Source: Bacteroidota bacterium (GTDB lineage Bacteria; Bacteroidota; Bacteroidia; Bacteroidales; GCA-2748055). From it: DNA of 35,214 nt. The stretch lies in assembly GCA_020047715.1 (NCBI GenBank), contig JAIFNN010000234.1, positions 1 through 35,214 on the forward strand, in the 5' to 3' direction. Under the pieces are notes generated by a model. That model searched no databases and was not told where the DNA came from. It worked only from the letters and a program-made list of their open reading frames with translations. Of this stretch, positions 7,521 through 17,145 are shown one piece after another (position 1 is the stretch's first letter; every line of letters begins with the position of its first letter). The position numbers and the translations under genes were made by a program.

Positions 7521-10500
7521 ATGAGTGAGGAAATATTAAAAGCCTTAATGCAGCTTTTTGCAATTATCTCTAAGCAGGATGAGGGTGCTACCGAAAATCA
7601 GCGGGAGTACATTCAGTCATTTCTTTCATCTCAGTTGAACAAGGAAAAGGTAATCGAATACCTCAAGTATTACGACGAAAAGTCTATGGGCAGCGATGCG
7701 GATGCCGAAGGTGCAAACCAGATCCGAAGTGGCAAGTTGACTTCCATGAAAGATATGGTAAGAACCCTAACAATTTGCCGGAAAATCAATAAAACCCTGT
7801 CTCAAAAGCAAAAAGTGATTGTTCTGATCAGGATTTTCGAACTGCTCAAAGCCGAACAATTATATACTGAGCAGAGAATGGGGATTATCGAGACAATTGC
7901 AAATGTTTTCAATATTTCTGCAGACGAACTGCTGCTGATAAGCAATTTTATTCGCTACGACACCCTCGATAAACTCCTCTCCGAAGAAATCCTGTTAATA
8001 CAAAACGAACCGGCTGACGAACAAGCAGAAGAGGGAAAGCCTAAGTACCTCTTCACAAGTGGATTGGATGGGAAAATCTTTATTCTCAGGATTAAAAGTG
8101 TTGATATATATTTTATCAAATATAAGGGGAGCAACGAGATCAATCTCAATGGCCTTACTTTCCAGGTAAACAGCATTTACCTTTTCCCCCAGGGAAGTAC
8201 CCTTCGCTTACCCAAAGGAACGGTCTACTTCAGTGATGTCGTTTCCCGATTTCTAAAGGATGGGAGCATTAAACGAATATCTTTTAAAACAGAAGACATA
8301 TCCTTCACTTTCCCCAATGGTAAACAAGCACTCCGCGAGATTAACATAGCCGAGGAGTTTGGCTTGATTGGCATCATGGGTGCCAGCGGATCGGGTAAAA
8401 CCACATTGCTGAACATTCTCTCAGGAATTGAAAAACCAACTTCAGGAAAAGTCCTGATTAACGGTGTGAATATTCACGAAAGCCCTATGGAATCGAAAGG
8501 CATGATAGGTTACATAGCACAGGACGATTTCCTTTTCGAGGATCTTACTGTATACCAAAACCTGTATTACAATGCCAGACTTTGTTTTAAGGACCTAAAC
8601 GATGAGGAAATAATCTCAAGGGTGGATACTACCCTTATGAACTTGGGACTTTTCGAGATTCGGCATATTAAGGTCGGCAGTCCCCTGAATAAAAAAATCA
8701 GTGGGGGACAAAGGAAACGATTGAATATTGCCCTTGAACTGATTCGAGAGCCCTCGGTTCTATTTGTCGACGAGCCCACCTCCGGACTCTCGTCCAAAGA
8801 CTCTGAAAACGTAATGGACTTGCTCAAGGAACTCTCCCTGAATATGAAACTCATTTTCGTGGTGATTCATCAGCCTTCCTCAGATATCTACAAGATGTTC
8901 GACAGGCTTTTTATGCTCGACACGGGCGGGTATCCGATTTACTATGGCAATCCGATTCAGTCGATAATGTATTTCAAACATGTGACCAATCAACTTAATG
9001 CCGATGTTGGGGAATGCAGCTGCTGCGGGAATGTGAATCCCGAAATGCTCTTTAATATTATCGAAGCCAAGGAAGTGGACGACTTTGGAAAGTTCACGCA
9101 TAACCGTATCAAAAGGCCTAATGAATGGAACGAACTATTTCTTGCCAATTCTGAAAGGCGCACGGTTGAAGAGGTGCGCGACACCCAGGAGAAAACTCTC
9201 AAAATCCCATCCTGGCTGATGCAGCTGATAATTTTTATTAAGCGCGACATCTTATCAAAAGTAAGCAACCTTCAATACCTGCTTATTAACCTGCTGGAAG
9301 CCCCACTTCTTGCTGTTATCCTAACCGTAATCATTAAATACACTTCCGATGCCAGTGGGAATTATATTTTCAAGGATAACGACAATATCCCCCCCTATAT
9401 CTTCATGAGCATCGTTATTGCGCTGTTTATTGGGCTATCGGTAAGTGCGGAGGAGATATTCAGGGACAGAAAAATACTCAAGAGGGAATCATTTCTCAAT
9501 TTGAGCCGTTCAAGTTACTTGTTTTCGAAAATAGGTATTCTGTTCCTGCTGTCGGCTTTTCAGACCCTTACATTTGTTCTGGTGGGAAACTCCATTTTAG
9601 AGTTGAAGGGTATGTTTTTCGAGTTCTGGATTGTACTCTTCGCAGTTTCATGCTTTGCAAATATTCTGGGACTTAATATCTCCTCAGCATTCAACTCCGC
9701 AGTCACCATATATATATTGATACCCCTTCTCGTAATCCCGCAAATGGTGCTTGGCGGGGCTATGTTTAGCTTTGATAAACTAAACAGTCTTATCGGCGCA
9801 GGACAACGCAACGCCCCGGCCATTGCCGATGTTATGGTTTCCCGATGGGCTTATGAGGCAATTGCTGTTAGCCAGTTTAAGGATAATCCCTACCAGAGAC
9901 ATTTCTATGAACTTGAAAAAATGGAAAGCAAGTCAAATTATAAGCAGGTATATTTTATTCCTGAATTGGAGAAAATTTTAATGGAATCGATAGACCTGGT
10001 CGATAAAGGTACCCCCGAGTCGGAATTGGCACTAACCGAAAACCTTGCTATACTGCGCGCTGAAATCCTTAATGAATCATCTCAGTTTAAAGATATTGAA
10101 TTTGGAAGAATCAGCCTCCTCTCAAAAGAGCGGTTCTCAGTCGAATCCACTGAGCCTGTCTACGCTTTTCTGGAAGATCTGAAATCGAAATACGTGTTGC
10201 TTTATACAATAATAAACAAAAAGAAGAACGAGCTCATTAAAAGCATGGAAAACGAGATGGGCAAGGAGAAATATATTGAACTGTACCGAAGCAATTATAA
10301 CGATTTCCTGGCCAATATCATGAAGAAATCTACCAACAAGAATAAGATCTTAAGAGGAGATGCTGAATTGGTTCAGATTATTGATCCAGTGTTCCTGGAG
10401 CCTGAAAAGCCATCCTTTGCTTCGTTCAGAACCCATTTTTATGCACCTTTCAAATATGTGTTTGATTACAGAATGGATACCCTCCTTTTTAACCTGGGTG

Positions 10501-10583
10501 TAATTTGGCTCTTTTCAATAGGATTTTACATAACACTCTATTACGATGTTCTTGGGAGACTTTTAAAGTGGCTGAGCAAATAG
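7521..10583 (+). CDS. TerB-like domain / ABCG-type ABC transporter (ATPase-permease fusion)
   Basis: N-terminal helical TerB-like region; Walker A GASGSGKTTLLN, signature ISGGQRKRLN, Walker B VLFVDEPTSG, IHQPSSDIYKMFD; C-terminal hydrophobic segments. Confidence 0.9.
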   Translation: MSEEILKALMQLFAIISKQDEGATENQREYIQSFLSSQLNKEKVIEYLKYYDEKSMGSDADAEGANQIRSGKLTSMKDMVRTLTICRKINKTLSQKQKVIVLIRIFELLKAEQLYTEQRMGIIETIANVFNISADELLLISNFIRYDTLDKLLSEEILLIQNEPADEQAEEGKPKYLFTSGLDGKIFILRIKSVDIYFIKYKGSNEINLNGLTFQVNSIYLFPQGSTLRLPKGTVYFSDVVSRFLKDGSIKRISFKTEDISFTFPNGKQALREINIAEEFGLIGIMGASGSGKTTLLNILSGIEKPTSGKVLINGVNIHESPMESKGMIGYIAQDDFLFEDLTVYQNLYYNARLCFKDLNDEEIISRVDTTLMNLGLFEIRHIKVGSPLNKKISGGQRKRLNIALELIREPSVLFVDEPTSGLSSKDSENVMDLLKELSLNMKLIFVVIHQPSSDIYKMFDRLFMLDTGGYPIYYGNPIQSIMYFKHVTNQLNADVGECSCCGNVNPEMLFNIIEAKEVDDFGKFTHNRIKRPNEWNELFLANSERRTVEEVRDTQEKTLKIPSWLMQLIIFIKRDILSKVSNLQYLLINLLEAPLLAVILTVIIKYTSDASGNYIFKDNDNIPPYIFMSIVIALFIGLSVSAEEIFRDRKILKRESFLNLSRSSYLFSKIGILFLLSAFQTLTFVLVGNSILELKGMFFEFWIVLFAVSCFANILGLNISSAFNSAVTIYILIPLLVIPQMVLGGAMFSFDKLNSLIGAGQRNAPAIADVMVSRWAYEAIAVSQFKDNPYQRHFYELEKMESKSNYKQVYFIPELEKILMESIDLVDKGTPESELALTENLAILRAEILNESSQFKDIEFGRISLLSKERFSVESTEPVYAFLEDLKSKYVLLYTIINKKKNELIKSMENEMGKEKYIELYRSNYNDFLANIMKKSTNKNKILRGDAELVQIIDPVFLEPEKPSFASFRTHFYAPFKYVFDYRMDTLLFNLGVIWLFSIGFYITLYYDVLGRLLKWLSK

Positions 10584-10616
10584 TTTTTTTTACGGTTTGG
10601 AAAAATAATATGCACT

Positions 10617-11270
10617 ATGGATACTTTATGCAAAGTAGTTTTAGTTGACGATCATAATCTTTTTCGCGATGGACTCAAATATGTTTTGGGACAGGCCGAT
10701 AATATCCAGGTGATTGCAGAAGCATCTGACGGTATTGAGTTTCTCAATTTGCTCAAAAACAATTCCCCTGACATTGTGCTTATGGATATTTCCATGCCCA
10801 GAATGAATGGCATTGAAGCAACGGCTAAAGCTGTCACGCTGTATCCTGATTTGAAAATCATCGCCCTTTCTATGTTTGGTGAGGAAAACTATTATTTCAA
10901 TATGCTGCAGGCCGGTGCAAAAGGCTTTGTGCTGAAAGATTCCGGCTTTGAAGAATTGCTCAAGGCAATAAACAAGGTGTTGGATGGAGATAACTATTTT
11001 TCAAACAGTATATTAACCAGCTTGATTAAGTCTCAGGTTGGAACCGGCAAATCGAAAAATGTGAGTGATGACGACATAAAACTCTCAAAGAGGGAAATCG
11101 AGGTACTGGCATTGATATGTGAGGGCTTGTCGAACAAGGAAATCGCCGAGAAATTGTCAATAAGTCAAAGAACAATTGAAGGGAACAGATCCAGTTTGCT
11201 TACAAAAACAGGATCCAAGGACTCTGTCAATCTTGCATTATTCGCCTTGAAAAACAAACTCCTCGATTAA
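10617..11270 (+). CDS. NarL/LuxR-family response regulator
   Basis: Receiver (VVLVDDHNLFRDGLKYVL, IVLMDISMPRMNGIEA) plus LuxR HTH (LSKREIEVLALICEGLSNKEIAEKLSISQRTIEGNRSSLLTKT). Confidence 0.95.
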   Translation: MDTLCKVVLVDDHNLFRDGLKYVLGQADNIQVIAEASDGIEFLNLLKNNSPDIVLMDISMPRMNGIEATAKAVTLYPDLKIIALSMFGEENYYFNMLQAGAKGFVLKDSGFEELLKAINKVLDGDNYFSNSILTSLIKSQVGTGKSKNVSDDDIKLSKREIEVLALICEGLSNKEIAEKLSISQRTIEGNRSSLLTKTGSKDSVNLALFALKNKLLD

Positions 11271-11425
11271 GTCCCATCCTCCCCTTAAAAACATTTAAGC
11301 TCTTTGCCAAACTTTTTCCTTTGAAAGAGAAGTTGATTTCTAACAAGTTAACTACCTCTTCTTTTCCCGGATTCTCCCCAGGCCGTTTTCCCCGCGAAAA
11401 AAAACGCTCTCCAATCCCGTAATAA

Positions 11426-11469
11426 TACCTAATAAAAACAAGTGTTTGTCAACCTATATTAGGTAGGTA
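11426..11469. promoter_or_regulatory. Cluster of ACCTA/TAGGT inverted and direct repeats upstream of receiver gene
   Basis: TACCTAAT (11426-11433) and ATTAGGTA (11458-11465) form an inverted repeat; ACCTA-TAT-TAGGT at 11452-11464; further AGGT at 11466-11469. Confidence 0.4.
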
Positions 11470-11527
11470 TACTATTTCAATATAGCATCGTATGTAGTAT
11501 TTTTAAATATGCAAATTCTATAAGACT

Positions 11528-11905
11528 ATGTACAAAATACTAATAATCGACGACAGCAGTGCAATAACCGAAAGGCTTCAATTATGCCTCCAGCAGGAAG
11601 GGTATGATGTGAGCACTGCTGAAAATGGTTACAGAGGATTGGAACTTATCCGCGAATCACCTCCTGATCTTGTGATTACAGACATTCTGATGCCTGTAAT
11701 GGATGGTATTGAGGTTGTTTTATACTTGAAGAAAAATTTCCCGAAAGTCAAAGTGATAGCAATGACTTCGGGCGGGTTTTTCAAGGCCACGGAATATCTG
11801 AATGTAATAAAGCAGTTTGGAGTGGATTATACTCTGGTGAAGCCTTTTAGAGATAATTACCTTAAAAATATTGTCCTGGGACTTACCAGTAAAGTTGCAG
11901 TATGA
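11528..11905 (+). CDS. Single-domain response regulator (CheY-like receiver)
   Basis: KILIIDDSSAITERLQLCL...DLVITDILMPVMDGIEV...IAMTSGG...LVKPF. Confidence 0.93.
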   Translation: MYKILIIDDSSAITERLQLCLQQEGYDVSTAENGYRGLELIRESPPDLVITDILMPVMDGIEVVLYLKKNFPKVKVIAMTSGGFFKATEYLNVIKQFGVDYTLVKPFRDNYLKNIVLGLTSKVAV

Positions 11906-12017
11906 AAAACCCTGATCAGAGATGGGCGTTAAATAATTGAAGCAGTTTCCAGATTACCGGGTGAAACTGCAGGTGTAGCAAAAGATGAATCGGGTGAACA
12001 AATTTTAATAATTCGTT

Positions 12018-13199
12018 ATGCTAAATACTGTATTATTGTTAAAAAAAAGGTTAAGCAGCAGAAAGATGAGGTTTTCTCTACCTTTTGACTTCAATATGCT
12101 CTTTGATCACTGCCCGTATATAGTGGAAATATACGATGTTGATGGACTGTGCGTGTATAATAACCAAAAAGAGAATTATCCTTTTTACGACAGTAATTAC
12201 AATATTTTGCAAGATAATAGGCTCGATGGCTCTGAATTCAAAGAATTCCTTCTTAAGGCATTCAGGGGAGAATCTGTAATTGTTCCAAGCAAGGATAATT
12301 ACAAAGATCTTTTCCCATGGTATCAGCCCAACACATTTTATGAGATTTCACTTTATCCAATTTTGAATGCCGAAAAAAAAACCTCGTTTATTGCAATAAA
12401 CCATAGAGAGAAAATACAAACAAACCAAGAAGTTAAATTCCAGGAAGAACAGATGAGGAATCTGGAAAAGAGAATAGCTTATTCTTTCCTCAGCAATATT
12501 TCTCACGAACTTAGAACGCCCTTGAATTGGATTCTAGGATTCTCCGAGCTTATAAGCAACGAAAAACGAATTGAGAAAATCAGAGAGTTCAATAAAACAA
12601 TTAGCAAGGGGGGAACCATGCTGCTTAGCTTGGTTGAAAAGCTTATTGAAATGTCTTGCATCGCGAAAAACAACATTGAAATGCGGCTCACAACCTTCGA
12701 GATAAACCAGCTGCTTTTCGAAATATACAAACTGATGCAGAATGAGGTTACCGAATTGGGAAAAGACATTACCATTCGCATTAGCAGTGAGCTAACTGAA
12801 GATAATGAGTCTATCACATCCGACAGAATCAAGCTCAAACAAGTACTTTTAAACCTGGTTCACAACTCCATTAAGTTTACTAAGGAAGGTTACATTGAAA
12901 TAGGTGCAATAATGACTCAGGAGAACGAGTTCCTGTTTTATGTTAGGGATACGGGAATCGGCATAGAAAAGGCTAAACAAAAATACATCTTCGAATTGTT
13001 TAAGAAAGCTGAGGAAGAAAATTTCCATGAGCAGTATGGCCTTGGTTTAGGCCTTTCTATATCAAACAATTATGTTCGTAATCTGGGTGGTCTTATCTGG
13101 CTCGAATCACAGACAGGTATTGGGACAACCTTTAGGTTTACCATAAAAGACATGAAAACTGAACAAAAAGCCCAGATTCAATTCGAAATCCACGGGTAG
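12018..13199 (+). CDS. PAS-like sensor histidine kinase
   Basis: H-box FLSNISHELRTPLNWILGFSELI; N-box LLNLVHNSIKFT; G1/G2 VRDTGIGIEKAKQ, GLGLGLSISNNYVRNLGG. Confidence 0.93.
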   Translation: MLNTVLLLKKRLSSRKMRFSLPFDFNMLFDHCPYIVEIYDVDGLCVYNNQKENYPFYDSNYNILQDNRLDGSEFKEFLLKAFRGESVIVPSKDNYKDLFPWYQPNTFYEISLYPILNAEKKTSFIAINHREKIQTNQEVKFQEEQMRNLEKRIAYSFLSNISHELRTPLNWILGFSELISNEKRIEKIREFNKTISKGGTMLLSLVEKLIEMSCIAKNNIEMRLTTFEINQLLFEIYKLMQNEVTELGKDITIRISSELTEDNESITSDRIKLKQVLLNLVHNSIKFTKEGYIEIGAIMTQENEFLFYVRDTGIGIEKAKQKYIFELFKKAEEENFHEQYGLGLGLSISNNYVRNLGGLIWLESQTGIGTTFRFTIKDMKTEQKAQIQFEIHG

Positions 13200-13314
13200 T
13201 CTTTTTCTTTTTGCAATTGGACATTAGCTTTTTTTAACACAGCAGAATTCAATAATTCATCATTTTTTATTTACTTTGACAAAAAAAGTGAAACGACTAT
13301 AGTTCATTGAACAA

Positions 13315-15138
13315 ATGTTAAAGTATTTATTTTTGGCGGCATTTTGCTATTTCTGCTTTGTTGCCGATATTGATGCACAGGAAGGGCAGGTTAGGGCATC
13401 CGCACCCACTTCTGTTGCGGTGGGGCAGTCTTTCAATTATACAGTTTCAGGTGATTTCAGCGGCGACGTAGAGCTGCCTCCGCTTAAGGGAATTAAGCTG
13501 GTAGGAGGCCCTTCCACTTTTGTCAGCCAACAATCCACCATGGTCAACGGACGCATTGAAAGCACCAAAACCGTTACTTATACCTATACCTTCCTTGCAC
13601 AAGAGGAAGGCGATATCATTATTCCTCCTGCTATAGTTACCAGCGGCAGGAAACAGACGAAGACCAATGAACTTATAATTAAAGTCCTTAAGTCATCGCA
13701 GGATATACAGGATGCTCAAAGCGGTTCAGTTGCAAATGTAGGGGAATCCACAGAGACTGTATTCATTCGTCAAATACCTTCCAAAACAAATCTTTACCAG
13801 GGAGAACAGTTGGTGCTGTCTACCAAGATATACACACAGGAAGCCCTAAACATCTCCAATTTCAAAGCTCCCGGATTTGACGGGTTCTGGCGCCAGGACC
13901 TTGAGGCAGACAATAATGCCCAACAGGAAACCATCAATGGAAAAACTTTTCTTAGCCAGGTTTTCAAGCGGGATCTACTTACGGCTCAAAAATCCGGCAT
14001 ACTAACCATCGAAGCCGGAAATATTGAATGTATGATCAGGAAAAAAGTTTCCAGAAGCCGACAAGGTGGCTATAATGACCCGTTTTTTGATGATCCTTTT
14101 TTCGACAGGTATGAGAATGTTGCCCAGGGCTTTAAGTCAAATGCTATCAATATTTCCGTTAAACCCTTGCCTTCCGGCGCTCCCGATGGCTTTAACGGTG
14201 CCGTTGGCTCCTTTAGCCTGAAAGTCAGCATCGACAAAGACAAGCTGAAGGTAAATGATGCTATTACCCTTAAAGTCCAGGTATCGGGAAATGGTAACCT
14301 CGACCTCCTTAAACCTCTGAAAATCGACTTCCCGCCCGACCTTGAAGTATTTGACCCAAAAACTCTTCAAAATCTTAAGCACGGCTCGGAAGGTACCAGC
14401 GGGAGTCTAAGCTATGAGTACATACTGATTCCAAGACATGCTGGCAGTTTTCGGATCTCTCCAGTAGTGTTTTCATGGTTCGATCCCAAACAGGAAAAAT
14501 ACAAAACAGAAAAATCCTCTGAGTTTAACTTCAGTGTCGAGAAGTCGGAGAGCAGCGACGAAACGTATATCTCTTCTCCGGCAGCGCAGGGAATTTCAAA
14601 CCAAGGGGGCAAGGAAGTTCTGTCTTTGGCAGGGGATATCCGCTATATCCGTTTATCTCCCCCGGAACTTAAGCCCATTGGAAAATCGTTTTTCGGATCT
14701 CTGCTTTTTATTGCCTCCTACACAATTCCGTTACTTTTCCTGCTTATCCTGATTATTCTCAGAAAAGAAAGAATAAGAAGGAACGCTGATATGAACATGG
14801 TTAGAAATAGAAAAGCCAGGAAATTGGCCGAAAAAAGACTCAAGAATGCATCACTCCTTTTAAAAACCGATGAGAACGGATTTTACGACGAGATTTTAAA
14901 GGCAATCTGGGGATACCTTTCTGATAAATTAGGTGTTAATGCGTCGGAACTATCCCGCGAAAAAATTGCTCTGGAACTCGAACGGAAAAACCTTGACCCT
15001 ATTATATTTCAGTCGCTCTGGGCCCTTCTTGATAAATGCGAAATGGCGCGTTATGCAAGTGGGATTGAAGGGGATAAAAACGAAATCTATGAGGAGGCTA
15101 TTCGTCTGATAAGCATTTTACAGGAGAAAATCAGCTAA
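13315..15138 (+). CDS. batD: BatD family protein
   Basis: Signal peptide, RASAPTSVAVGQSFNYTVSGDFSGDVELPPLKGIKLVGGPSTFVSQQSTMVNG, IFIRQIPSK-like TVFIRQIPSKTNLYQGEQ, and C-terminal TM helix: BatD architecture. Confidence 0.9.
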   Translation: MLKYLFLAAFCYFCFVADIDAQEGQVRASAPTSVAVGQSFNYTVSGDFSGDVELPPLKGIKLVGGPSTFVSQQSTMVNGRIESTKTVTYTYTFLAQEEGDIIIPPAIVTSGRKQTKTNELIIKVLKSSQDIQDAQSGSVANVGESTETVFIRQIPSKTNLYQGEQLVLSTKIYTQEALNISNFKAPGFDGFWRQDLEADNNAQQETINGKTFLSQVFKRDLLTAQKSGILTIEAGNIECMIRKKVSRSRQGGYNDPFFDDPFFDRYENVAQGFKSNAINISVKPLPSGAPDGFNGAVGSFSLKVSIDKDKLKVNDAITLKVQVSGNGNLDLLKPLKIDFPPDLEVFDPKTLQNLKHGSEGTSGSLSYEYILIPRHAGSFRISPVVFSWFDPKQEKYKTEKSSEFNFSVEKSESSDETYISSPAAQGISNQGGKEVLSLAGDIRYIRLSPPELKPIGKSFFGSLLFIASYTIPLLFLLILIILRKERIRRNADMNMVRNRKARKLAEKRLKNASLLLKTDENGFYDEILKAIWGYLSDKLGVNASELSREKIALELERKNLDPIIFQSLWALLDKCEMARYASGIEGDKNEIYEEAIRLISILQEKIS

Positions 15139-15140
15139 GC

Positions 15141-15896
15141 ATGAAAAGTATTTTATTTATAATAGCATTTTTTGTTTTCTCGGGAGCCCAAATACAAGCC
15201 GCTCCTGATTCTACATTCTTGGCAGCCAATCTGCTCTATCAGGATGGACATTACGAAGAGTCAATCGAACTCTACGAATCAATACTCCACGGGGGATTCG
15301 AGTCGGCTACGCTATACTATAACCTGGGAAACGCATGTTTCAGGTCAAATAAACTTGGAAAGGCAAGACTATATTATGAGAAATGCCTCAAGATTAATCC
15401 TTCCGACGAGGATGTTCAGGCAAATTTGCAGTTTCTCGAGGGGCTGTTGGCCGATCGTTTTGAAGTTGTGCCGGAAATCTTTTTCAAGCAATGGTTCAGG
15501 TCTGTAATAACATCCCGCAGCGCCGACAAATGGGCGTATGTTTCTGTTTTCTTTTTCATTGCAAGCATACTATTCATAATAGTATATTTAATGCTTCGGC
15601 AAATGCTGTGGCGAAAGATTGGATTCTATGCTTCAATTCTGACGCTTGTGGTGAGTCTGTCTTCATTAACTGCAGCATGGAAACAATATCAGCATGATGT
15701 GAATCCCAACACAGCTGTGGTAACCGAGCTTTCGGTAAATGTGAAATCCGCTCCCCGCGAAACCGGTTTAGGCCTTTTTGTGCTCCACGAGGGAGCAAAA
15801 GTATGGTTGGAAGACAACACCGGCGGCTGGCAGGAAATTCGCCTGAGCGACGGGAGAAAAGGATGGTTGCCCGAACAAAGCATCAGTCCTGTATAG
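15141..15896 (+). CDS. batE: BatE-like TPR/SH3 domain protein
   Basis: Signal peptide, TPR repeats (LLYQDGHYEESIELYESIL...YYNLGNACFRSNKLGKARLYYEKCLKINPSDED), two TMs, SH3b-like C-terminus (VNVKSAPRETGLGLFVLHEGAKVWLEDNTGGWQEIRLSDGRKGWLPE). Starts 2 nt after batD stop. Confidence 0.88.
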   Translation: MKSILFIIAFFVFSGAQIQAAPDSTFLAANLLYQDGHYEESIELYESILHGGFESATLYYNLGNACFRSNKLGKARLYYEKCLKINPSDEDVQANLQFLEGLLADRFEVVPEIFFKQWFRSVITSRSADKWAYVSVFFFIASILFIIVYLMLRQMLWRKIGFYASILTLVVSLSSLTAAWKQYQHDVNPNTAVVTELSVNVKSAPRETGLGLFVLHEGAKVWLEDNTGGWQEIRLSDGRKGWLPEQSISPV

Positions 15897-15912
15897 GGTT
15901 TATTAAACCGAT

Positions 15913-17145
15913 ATGAGAGGCCCAATTGAATCAGGCGGAAACGAATTTCCTGAAAAGACAATTTTGGGTTTTAACAGAAATATTTTTTTTACGGGCCTAA
16001 CAAGTTTCCTCACCGATACCTCCTCCAAAATGGTGTATTCGGTTATGCCCATGTTTCTGCTCTCGCTGGGAGCTTCAAAAACTACATTGTCTGTTATAGA
16101 AGGATTAGCAGAGAGTACTGCCGCATTGGTTAAGACAATTTCCGGTTTCAGAAGCGATAAAACCGGAAGAAATAAACCCCTCATGTTTGCAGGCTATGCC
16201 CTTACTGCAATCGTTACTCCTTTGTATGCATGGGCCGCATCGCCCATCCAGGTTTTATACCTTAGGTTTGTTGAACGCTTTGGAAAGGGTATCCGTACCG
16301 CCCCTCGTGATGCCCTGATAGCAGGATCAGCAAAAAAAGGAAGTCTCGGCAGAAGTTTCGGGTTCCATAAGACCATGGATAATGCGGGTGCTATTGTAGG
16401 ACCTTTGCTGGCCTTTCTAATTCTGCGTAACTTCCCTTCCGACTTTAAAATGATATTTTTGGTTTCTGCCATTCCCGCCTTATTGGGCCTTGTCACAATT
16501 CTTGTTTTTATAAAGGAGGCAAGAAAAACTAAGGATAGCCTATACATGAAATTCAGGTTCCGGGATTTCTCAAAGAAATACTACCTCATCCTGGGGATTG
16601 TATTCCTTTTTACCCTTGGAAATTCAACCGATGCATTGTTAATTGTTAAATCCAACGAGGTAGGAGTGAAGCTTGCCTATATTCCCTTGGTTTACCTCGT
16701 TTTCAATACTGTTTCCGTCTTCTTTTCAATTCCTATGGGAGCTTTATCCGACAGGATAGGAAGGGAGAAACTCTTGATTTTCGGCTACCTTATTTATGCG
16801 ATCGTGTATTTTGGCTTTGGTTATACAACAAAAGTAAGCGTAATTGTTATTCTGTTTGCTTTGTACGGACTGTATTCATCATCAACCGACAGTATACAGA
16901 AAGCCTTGGTGTCGGAATGCCTTGATAAAAACAAGCAGGGTACGGGTCAGGGAATTTATAATGCAATTCTTGGATTAACACTTCTTCCGGCCAGTATTAT
17001 TGCCGGGATTATGTACGACAGGGTCGATTCCTCACTGCCGTTTTATTTTGGGGCTTCTACCGCTTTGGTTTCGGCTGTTTTAATGCTGCTTTTTTATCGG
17101 GCCAACCATAAAAAGCCTCCGGCAATTTTAGATAAACTAAGCTAA
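15913..17145 (+). CDS. MFS transporter
   Basis: Multiple TM helices; FRSDKTGRNKPLMFAGYALTAIVTPLYAWAASPIQVLYLRFVERFGKGIRTAPRDALIAGSA and ALSDRIGREKLLIFGYLIYAI. Confidence 0.9.
   Translation: MRGPIESGGNEFPEKTILGFNRNIFFTGLTSFLTDTSSKMVYSVMPMFLLSLGASKTTLSVIEGLAESTAALVKTISGFRSDKTGRNKPLMFAGYALTAIVTPLYAWAASPIQVLYLRFVERFGKGIRTAPRDALIAGSAKKGSLGRSFGFHKTMDNAGAIVGPLLAFLILRNFPSDFKMIFLVSAIPALLGLVTILVFIKEARKTKDSLYMKFRFRDFSKKYYLILGIVFLFTLGNSTDALLIVKSNEVGVKLAYIPLVYLVFNTVSVFFSIPMGALSDRIGREKLLIFGYLIYAIVYFGFGYTTKVSVIVILFALYGLYSSSTDSIQKALVSECLDKNKQGTGQGIYNAILGLTLLPASIIAGIMYDRVDSSLPFYFGASTALVSAVLMLLFYRANHKKPPAILDKLS

Noticed and set aside
13200-13314. TTTACTTTGAC as a promoter in front of batD
   Set aside because: Only TAnTTTG (one base short of TAnnTTTG) and no -33 partner; too weak to list.
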